Source: an uncultured beta proteobacterium
GTDB lineage: Bacteria > Pseudomonadota > Gammaproteobacteria > Burkholderiales > Burkholderiaceae
DNA length: 6,517 nucleotides
Assembly: GCA_903835865.1 (NCBI GenBank)
Contig: CAILON010000058.1
Span: 1 to 6,517 of the forward strand
Direction of reading: 5' to 3'
Each line of letters opens with the position of its first letter. The stretch's first letter is position 1. The position numbers and the translations under genes are program-made. The notes beneath the pieces were generated by a model, which searched no databases, was not told the DNA's origin, and saw only the letters and a list, made by a program, of their open reading frames with translations. Shown here piece after piece: positions 1 to 6,517 of the stretch.

Positions 1-159
1 ATTTTCATTTAAAGAAAATAGTGCATGTTGATGTTTGGGGACAAATTGCAGGTTCACGGCAACGGCATAAGGGGGTTTAGCACCTATCAACGTAAGTGCA
101 TCGGTCACTACGCTTTGCTTAGGCAACTCATACTCCAGTTGATTAACAATCACACGCAT
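1..159 (-). CDS. thiS: ThiS sulfur carrier protein, 3' end cut off by window edge
   Basis: ThiS is the small ubiquitin-like protein that carries sulfur as a C-terminal thiocarboxylate to thiazole synthase ThiG in the cytoplasm. The 53 visible codons begin MRVIVNQLEYELPKQS and continue through a VAVNLQFVPK segment, the usual beta-grasp pattern of a short N-terminal strand followed by the 'VAVN..FVP' strand. Family members are about 65-70 residues long, so only the last dozen or so are missing, including the Gly-Gly tail that would confirm function. The ATG at 159 lies inside the end of thiO (10-bp overlap) and has an AGGGG ribosome-binding site at 167-171, 7 nt upstream, which supports this start and coupled translation with thiO. 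thiG is expected next, outside the window. Identification rests on the N-terminal pattern plus operon position. Confidence 0.88.
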   Translation of the reverse strand, partial: MRVIVNQLEYELPKQSVVTDALTLIGAKPPYAVAVNLQFVPKHQHALFSLNEN

Positions 160-1295
160 ACTTCCGCCCCTGTAGCAATTTTTTCCTTGGAGATATTAAG
201 ACCCAATTCAAGTGCTGTTTTGCTATCACCATGCTCTAAGATTTCTAATGCACAGTCTAAGACTGCTGGTGCAATCATAAATCCGTGGCGATACAAACCA
301 TTGATCATGATCAAATCAGACAGGCCTTTATCTTTTTGAACTCGGATAGCAGGCAAATTATCTTGTAAGGTTGGGCGACATTGGGTTGCCATCTCTAAAA
401 TACGTGCTTCGGCAAAGCCGCTATGCACGGTATAAACAGCACTGAGCAATTCCATTGCGGAGCGCACACTCATTTCCGATAAGTCATCAGATTCAATTTC
501 AGTAGCACCTACGACATAGATATCGTTTTCTTTAGGTGCAATGTAAATAGGGTAGCGCGGATGAATTAAGCGAGTAGGTCTACGCAGCTTTACCTCCGGG
601 GCGTATAAGCGGAGAACTTCGCCGCGCACACCACGCAAAGCTGGACGAGTTTTATTCCAAGTCGATTGCGCGCCTACTCCACGACAATCAATCACTTGAT
701 CATAAAGTCCTAAACTGCGCAGTAACTCAGGATCAGTTTCACAATGCCAATGGCAGTTGACTGATCCATTGGCTAGCTCAAATGCCAGCGCATCTAGCAA
801 CTGTCGATTATCTAGCTGACCTTCATTAGGTAAGTACAAGCCTTGATTAAAGCGGTCTGCCACTCCTGGCTCAAGATTGCGTAGCGCTTGATTATCGAGT
901 TTCTGTGGAGCGTGGAGCGCTGCGTTATTTACGCAGTTTTTCTCTAAGTGGGAGGCAAAGCGTTCTGCATCACTTGCATCTTGTCTGTGCCACAAAATGA
1001 GGGTGCCGTCTTGCTGAAAATAAACTGGATGACTAAGGTCTTCAATGAGTGATTTCCACCGAGGCAGACTGTATATGCCCATCCGAACCACGGCATCCTC
1101 GGTAATAGCGGATTCTGCGAGAGGTGCCAGCATCGCTGCAGCAATTCGCGCTGCAGCATGTTGTGCATCAGGACCACCTTTATCAAAAAGCTCTACCTGA
1201 GCACCTCGCTTAGCAAGCGCAATAGCGAGTAGCCGACCCATAAGGCCGGCTCCAACGATGGCAAACTTACTTTGCGAGATAGCGCTTTTAGTCAT
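150..1295 (-). CDS. thiO: Glycine oxidase ThiO (FAD-dependent)
   Basis: ThiO oxidises glycine with O2 to dehydroglycine (iminoacetate), which ThiG uses to build the thiazole ring. The 381-residue protein opens with an FAD-binding Rossmann motif: GAGLMG at 15-20, with the acidic end of beta-2 at ELFDKG, 35-40. It continues with an Ala-rich stretch ending AAMLAP (53-58), a VRGEVLRL segment near 223-230, an RPTLQDNLP motif at 307-315 and the C-terminal NGLYRHGFMIAPAV (332-345). These are the landmarks of the DAO/glycine-oxidase family, and the length is normal. The ATG is 2 bp after the thiC stop. No good Shine-Dalgarno lies before it (GTGAG is 14 nt away), so translation probably depends on ribosomes finishing thiC. 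The stop overlaps the start of thiS by 10 bp. Using ThiO in place of the radical-SAM enzyme ThiH makes this route oxygen-dependent. A different amino-acid oxidase is possible by sequence alone but unlikely in this operon. Confidence 0.93.
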   Translation of the reverse strand: MTKSAISQSKFAIVGAGLMGRLLAIALAKRGAQVELFDKGGPDAQHAAARIAAAMLAPLAESAITEDAVVRMGIYSLPRWKSLIEDLSHPVYFQQDGTLILWHRQDASDAERFASHLEKNCVNNAALHAPQKLDNQALRNLEPGVADRFNQGLYLPNEGQLDNRQLLDALAFELANGSVNCHWHCETDPELLRSLGLYDQVIDCRGVGAQSTWNKTRPALRGVRGEVLRLYAPEVKLRRPTRLIHPRYPIYIAPKENDIYVVGATEIESDDLSEMSVRSAMELLSAVYTVHSGFAEARILEMATQCRPTLQDNLPAIRVQKDKGLSDLIMINGLYRHGFMIAPAVLDCALEILEHGDSKTALELGLNISKEKIATGAEVCV

Positions 1296-1297
1296 GC

Positions 1298-3384
<2,087 letters not shown>

Positions 3385-3433
3385 TTATAGGTATTTAACC
3401 ATGAATTACTAATTTATGCGACGATCAGGCATC

Positions 3434-4267
3434 CTATTTGGTGCGACGCAATATAAAGTCAGCAGTAACAAAGGCAGCATCGCTCGTAAACTCGTCTGCC
3501 AAAATTCGGGCTGCAGCTTCAGCCAAGGAAATCTCAATAAAACCACTGACTTCACCGTCGTGATTTGTGGGTACAAAGTTATCGGCAAGCTCTAAATCAT
3601 AAATATAGAGCAGTTCATCATGAAAGCCTCGCCCAGGTATTGGCCGGCGCATATGAATTCTGCCAACAGGTTCAATTTCGTCTGCAAACTTTGCGGGCAC
3701 CCCAGCTTCTTCCCATAGTTCACGTCGTGCGCTTACCCAAGGAGTTTCGTCTGCAGTAATACCGCCAGCGGCAATATTGTCCAGTTTTCCTGGATCCGTA
3801 GGTTTTGTTTCACTGCGTCTACCAAGCCATAGGGTATTTTTTTGGGTATAGCCATTGATGTGGGTTGCCATACTGCGAAAGCCAAAGGTGCGAAATGCTG
3901 CACGCTCTAAACGAAAGTATTTATGGCCATGTTGATCAAGCCACGCAAAGTCTTCATTGCGCCAACCGGGAATGAAGCCGCCTAAACGCATCCTCTGGGC
4001 TAGTTGATAAAGACTTTCAGACAATTCTCTAGGTCTTCCAAGGGTGATGTTGAGCTGATCCGGCCCCATGGAAACTAAGTCGATTGGATTGCTCCCCAAG
4101 GTTTCTTGGAGATAAGAAATAAATTCAGGATTAAGATGTCCAATAGTTTGACTGACACCATTGTTGCCAATAAGTTGTATCGGCAAAAAATCTGGTGGCG
4201 CGGGGCGTGCAGTGTTTTGCAACATCTCCTCTAGAGCGGCTAAGGTGCTGGTAGAAAGCGTATTCAT
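3434..4267 (-). CDS. Nudix hydrolase with N-terminal DUF4743, Tnr3/YJR142W type (probable thiamine diphosphate damage control)
   Basis: From the chosen ATG at 4267 the product has 277 residues. Residues about 1-125 match the DUF4743 style (PDFLPIQLIG at 26-34, GFIPGWRNEDF at 97-107). A perfect Nudix box fills 168-190 (G168, E174, R182-E183, E186-E187, G189), preceded by HINGY (136-140), the LWLGRRS strand (146-152) and PGKLDNIAAGG (159-169), and followed by RIHMRRPIPGRGFHDELLYI (203-222) and DGEVSGF (237-243). Fungal and plant members of this family hydrolyse oxy- and oxothiamine diphosphates, and ThDP more slowly, to monophosphates. The same job is inferred here because the gene sits just upstream of thiC. 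It is cytosolic, with no signal peptide. An ATG at 4312 would add 15 residues but overlap the divergent gene and lie upstream of a likely start of transcription. Neither start has a clear Shine-Dalgarno, so the start is uncertain. Confidence 0.85.
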   Translation of the reverse strand: MNTLSTSTLAALEEMLQNTARPAPPDFLPIQLIGNNGVSQTIGHLNPEFISYLQETLGSNPIDLVSMGPDQLNITLGRPRELSESLYQLAQRMRLGGFIPGWRNEDFAWLDQHGHKYFRLERAAFRTFGFRSMATHINGYTQKNTLWLGRRSETKPTDPGKLDNIAAGGITADETPWVSARRELWEEAGVPAKFADEIEPVGRIHMRRPIPGRGFHDELLYIYDLELADNFVPTNHDGEVSGFIEISLAEAAARILADEFTSDAAFVTADFILRRTK

Positions 4268-4289
4268 AAGGAAAGTGTAAGAGAAAACA

Positions 4290-5948
4290 ATGGAGCCAAC
4301 CAAAAAAATCATGCATGGCGGTCAAATATTGGCAAATGCGCTTGCAAGGCAGGGGGTAGATATTGCCTTTGGCGTCCCTGGTGAGAGTTTTTTACCGCTA
4401 CTTGATGGACTAGTAGATCAAGGGCAATTTCAATTTATTACTTGTCGCCAAGAGGGCGGCGCAGCTTACATGGCAGAGGCTTATGCCAAATTAACCGGTA
4501 AGCCAGGGGTTGTGATGGTCACCCGAGGACCTGGCGCCTCTAATGCAATGGTAGGGATTCATACAGCCTATCAAGACTCCACTCCAATGGTCTTATTAAT
4601 TGGGCAAGTGGGCACCGATATGGTCGAGCGCGAAGCCTTTCAAGAGGTAGATTACCGCCGCATGTACTCTGAATGTGCAAAGTGGGTTGGTAGTATTGAT
4701 CGGGTTGATCGGATCGATGAATTTGTATCGCACGCTTTCCATATAGCCCAATCGGGCCGCAAAGGCCCCGTTGTTTTGGCTCTGCCCGAGGATGTTCTGT
4801 ACCTTCAAGATGAAGAAAAGCCCATAGCAGCAGCGCATATTGTTCAGCCTGGTTTAGATCGCCAGATCTTTGCGAGCGCCATGAAAGCATTTGCTAATGC
4901 AAAAAATCCAATGGTTTTAGCCGGTGGTGGTAATTGGAATCGAGCAGCCTGCGACAGCCTCAAGGCATGGGCCAAACGAGAAGGTGTGCCAGTGGCAACG
5001 AGCTTTCGCTCTCAAGATCTGATTGACAATCAAGATGATTGCTACGCCGGTGATTTGGGTATTGCAGCCAATCCAGCCCTAGTCAAACGCATTCAAGAAG
5101 CCGATGTCTTGTTGGTGATTGGTGAACGCCTAGGCGAAATGACAACCGCAGGTTACAGCATTCTGATACCCCCTCAGACAAAGAATGCCCTCATTCATGT
5201 TTTATCAAGCCCAGATGAATTAGGTCGCGTGTATCGTCCAGAATTTGCTATTAACTGCAGTCCAGAAAATTTCTGCGATGCACTGGCAGATGTCCAAATG
5301 GCCTCTTCCTATGATCGAATGCAGATGCAAACTGCTCATAATGAATACTTAGCATGGTCACAGCCAGTAACTGTCCCAGGAAGTATGCAGTTGGCACAGA
5401 TCATGGCCTCATTACCTCAAGTCATTCCTCGTGATGCCATTATTACCAATGGCGCAGGAAATTTTGCTACTTGGGTGCATCGTTTTTATCCATATGGTGG
5501 ATTTAAGAGTCAACTAGCTCCAAGTAATGGCTCTATGGGGTACGGCCTTCCAGCAGCCATTGCTGCCAAGATTGCTGAACCAAATAGAGTGGTGATTGCT
5601 GTTTGTGGCGATGGAGATTTCATGATGAACTGTCAGGAGTTGGCAACAGCAGCAAGATATGAAGCCTATCCCATTATTTTGGTGGTGAACAACAGCATGT
5701 TGGGAACCATACGGATGCATCAAGAGCGTGAATTTACCAAACGCGTCATGGGAACTGGCCTAACTAACCCAGACTTTGTGAAGTTTGCTGAGAGCTTTGG
5801 TATTCCGGGCTATCGCGTCAACAAAACGGAGGAGTTTGCTTCGGTTTTTGAAAAGGCCTTAGCTAGCAATAAGGGCGCTCTGATTGAATTGGTTTTGGAT
5901 CCAGAAGTAATTACGCCCACAAAGCTTTTGTCAAAATTGGCTAAGTAG
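4290..5948 (+). CDS. ThDP-dependent enzyme of the acetolactate synthase superfamily, substrate unknown
   Basis: This 552-residue cytosolic protein has the three-domain architecture of the pyruvate oxidase/acetolactate synthase group. The N-terminal Pyr domain holds FGVPGESFLPLLDG (27-40) and RQEGGAAYMAEAYAK (53-67), where E55 fits the catalytic glutamate that activates ThDP. It is followed by RGPGASNA and an AFQEVD motif. A central domain runs from about 190 to 330. The C-terminal PP domain has SNGSMGYGLPAAIAAK and the Mg-ThDP motif GDG (440-442) to NN (467-468). After NN the sequence reads SMLGTIRMHQ; anabolic AHAS enzymes have a Trp (as in VRQWQ) where H477 stands. No ilvH-like small subunit is adjacent. 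A biosynthetic AHAS is therefore unlikely, and a catabolic or carboligase-type function is possible but unassigned. The ATG at 4290 is preceded by a weak AAGAGA at 4279-4284; an ATG at 4311 is possible but has no ribosome-binding site. Confidence 0.88.
   Translation: MEPTKKIMHGGQILANALARQGVDIAFGVPGESFLPLLDGLVDQGQFQFITCRQEGGAAYMAEAYAKLTGKPGVVMVTRGPGASNAMVGIHTAYQDSTPMVLLIGQVGTDMVEREAFQEVDYRRMYSECAKWVGSIDRVDRIDEFVSHAFHIAQSGRKGPVVLALPEDVLYLQDEEKPIAAAHIVQPGLDRQIFASAMKAFANAKNPMVLAGGGNWNRAACDSLKAWAKREGVPVATSFRSQDLIDNQDDCYAGDLGIAANPALVKRIQEADVLLVIGERLGEMTTAGYSILIPPQTKNALIHVLSSPDELGRVYRPEFAINCSPENFCDALADVQMASSYDRMQMQTAHNEYLAWSQPVTVPGSMQLAQIMASLPQVIPRDAIITNGAGNFATWVHRFYPYGGFKSQLAPSNGSMGYGLPAAIAAKIAEPNRVVIAVCGDGDFMMNCQELATAARYEAYPIILVVNNSMLGTIRMHQEREFTKRVMGTGLTNPDFVKFAESFGIPGYRVNKTEEFASVFEKALASNKGALIELVLDPEVITPTKLLSKLAK
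4308..4335 (-). promoter_or_regulatory. Possible sigma-70 promoter for the Nudix gene
   Basis: The minus strand carries TTGCCA (4335-4330), a 16-nt spacer and CATGAT (4313-4308), which match the -35 and -10 consensus at 5 and 4 of 6 positions. Transcription would start near 4301, leaving about 34 nt before the ATG at 4267. The element lies inside the first codons of the divergent ThDP enzyme gene, as it must when the two starts are only 22 bp apart. Such a match can arise by chance, so this is tentative. Confidence 0.3.
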
Positions 5949-5971
5949 CAGTATTTAAGTCTGAGGAATAA

Positions 5972-5998
5972 AAAAAGAGGAGCAAGGCTCCTCTTTTT
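5972..5998. terminator. Bidirectional intrinsic terminator
   Basis: GAGGAGC (5977-5983) and GCTCCTC (5987-5993) form a 7-bp GC-rich stem around an AAG loop, flanked by AAAAA (5972-5976) and TTTTT (5994-5998). On either strand this gives a stem followed by a U-run. It lies 23 bp after the stop of the plus-strand ThDP enzyme and 29 bp beyond the stop of the minus-strand receptor gene, so it can end both convergent transcripts. Confidence 0.88.
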
Positions 5999-6027
5999 GC
6001 ATATCACTACACGATATTGCCACTCTA

Positions 6028-6517
6028 CTAGTCAACCTTTGCGCCGGAGTCTTTAACTACCTTAGTCCATTTGGCTATTTCAGCTTTAATAAAGCTAGAA
6101 AATTGTGCGGGAGTATTGCCAACGGGTTGCGCCCCCATGGCGAGATATTTTTCTTTGACCGATGGACTATTGATAGCAGCCATTAATTCCGTGCTATCTT
6201 TATTCAAAATATCAGCAGGCATATTTGCTGGACCAACAATACCAAACCACGAGGTTGCTTCGTAGCCAGGTAAATTTGCAGCTTCGGCAATCGTTGGTAA
6301 TTCTGGGAATGCAGGCGACCGTTTCGCACTTGTTACAGCGAGTGCTTTTAAGCGTCCAGCACGGATGTAATTAATAGAAGAGGGTAGGTTATCAAACATG
6401 ATGTCCACGTTGCCAGCCATTAAATCGGTTACAGCTGGTGGACTGCCTTTGTAAGGCAAGTGCACCATATAGGTTTTGGTCATGGACTTGAAAAGCTCTC
6501 CAGCCATATGAATAGAG
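6028..6517 (-). CDS. Bug/TctC-family periplasmic solute-binding protein, 5' part outside the window
   Basis: About 163 C-terminal residues are visible, and the frame stays open to the window edge. The internal ATG at 6507 (MAGELFKS) is not the start, because the family's usual length is about 320 residues and its N-terminal signal peptide is missing here. Landmarks of the Bug receptors of tripartite tricarboxylate transporters are clear: [79 protein letters not shown] and the closing [14 protein letters not shown]. These proteins bind small carboxylates or related solutes in the periplasm, and many are orphans without adjacent TctA/TctB membrane genes. The ligand cannot be told from this half. 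It converges on the ThDP enzyme gene across a shared terminator, so shared regulation is not implied. Confidence 0.92.
   Translation of the reverse strand, partial: SIHMAGELFKSMTKTYMVHLPYKGSPPAVTDLMAGNVDIMFDNLPSSINYIRAGRLKALAVTSAKRSPAFPELPTIAEAANLPGYEATSWFGIVGPANMPADILNKDSTELMAAINSPSVKEKYLAMGAQPVGNTPAQFSSFIKAEIAKWTKVVKDSGAKVD

Noticed and set aside
25..339. Open frame of 104 codons on the plus strand across thiS and the end of thiO
   Set aside because: It is antisense to two well-supported, overlapping thi genes, and its translation shows no recognisable domain.
944..1186. 80-codon frame on the minus strand inside thiO
   Set aside because: It is an out-of-frame shadow of thiO, whose own frame carries the FAD motif and family landmarks.
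4268..4312. 15-residue N-terminal extension (MIFLVGSIVFSYTFL) of the Nudix protein, which looks like a membrane or signal segment
   Set aside because: It overlaps the divergent gene, has no Shine-Dalgarno, lies at or upstream of the candidate promoter's -10, and would send a cytosolic cofactor-repair enzyme to the membrane. It is most likely a chance hydrophobic frame.
4696..4720. Repeated GATCGG-like units
   Set aside because: They encode the Asp-Arg-Val-Asp-Arg-Ile-Asp stretch within the ThDP enzyme and are too short and imperfect to be a functional repeat.
4540..4890. 116- and 80-codon frames on the minus strand inside the ThDP enzyme gene
   Set aside because: Both are antisense shadows; the plus frame here encodes conserved Pyr-domain motifs.

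Overview
The window reads as chromosome of a betaproteobacterium. The best guess is the Burkholderiaceae, and a Polynucleobacter-like freshwater lineage fits well. The reasons are a thiC-thiO-thiS operon that uses glycine oxidase instead of ThiH, a Bug/TctC-type periplasmic receptor, and a moderate, not high, GC content. This placement rests on gene content and protein style, with no database comparison.

Layout. On the minus strand, from about 4267 down to 1, lie a Nudix hydrolase of the DUF4743/Tnr3 type (3434-4267), a TPP riboswitch leader (3236-3383), thiC (1298-3235), thiO (150-1295) and the first 53 codons of thiS (1-159, cut by the window edge). thiC, thiO and thiS are packed tightly: there are 2 bp between thiC and thiO, and thiO and thiS overlap by 10 bp. 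They should share one mRNA under riboswitch control. On the plus strand, divergent from the Nudix gene with only 22 bp between the two start codons, is a 552-residue ThDP-dependent enzyme of the acetolactate synthase superfamily (4290-5948). A symmetrical hairpin terminator (5972-5998) separates it from a convergent, partial Bug/TctC solute-binding protein (6028-6517), which runs off the right edge.

How the genes fit together. ThiC makes the pyrimidine half of thiamine (HMP-P). ThiO supplies dehydroglycine and ThiS carries sulfur for the thiazole half; thiG and later genes probably follow beyond base 1. The leader senses the end product TPP. The Nudix family is known from fungal and plant members to dephosphorylate oxidised, toxic thiamine diphosphate analogues. 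The divergent gene encodes an enzyme that uses thiamine diphosphate. Synthesis, feedback control, probable cofactor damage control and a cofactor-using enzyme therefore sit within about 6 kb.

The most informative new reading is the thiC leader. Besides a complete aptamer, it has a perfect 8-bp stem ending exactly at the thiC start codon and covering part of the Shine-Dalgarno. It also has a 9-pair alternative helix in which the 5' strand of P1 pairs with the sequestering arm. Together these give a simple two-state translational switch. Nothing here resembles a defence system, mobile element or CRISPR array. Apart from the leader and two short spacers, the window is filled with genes.
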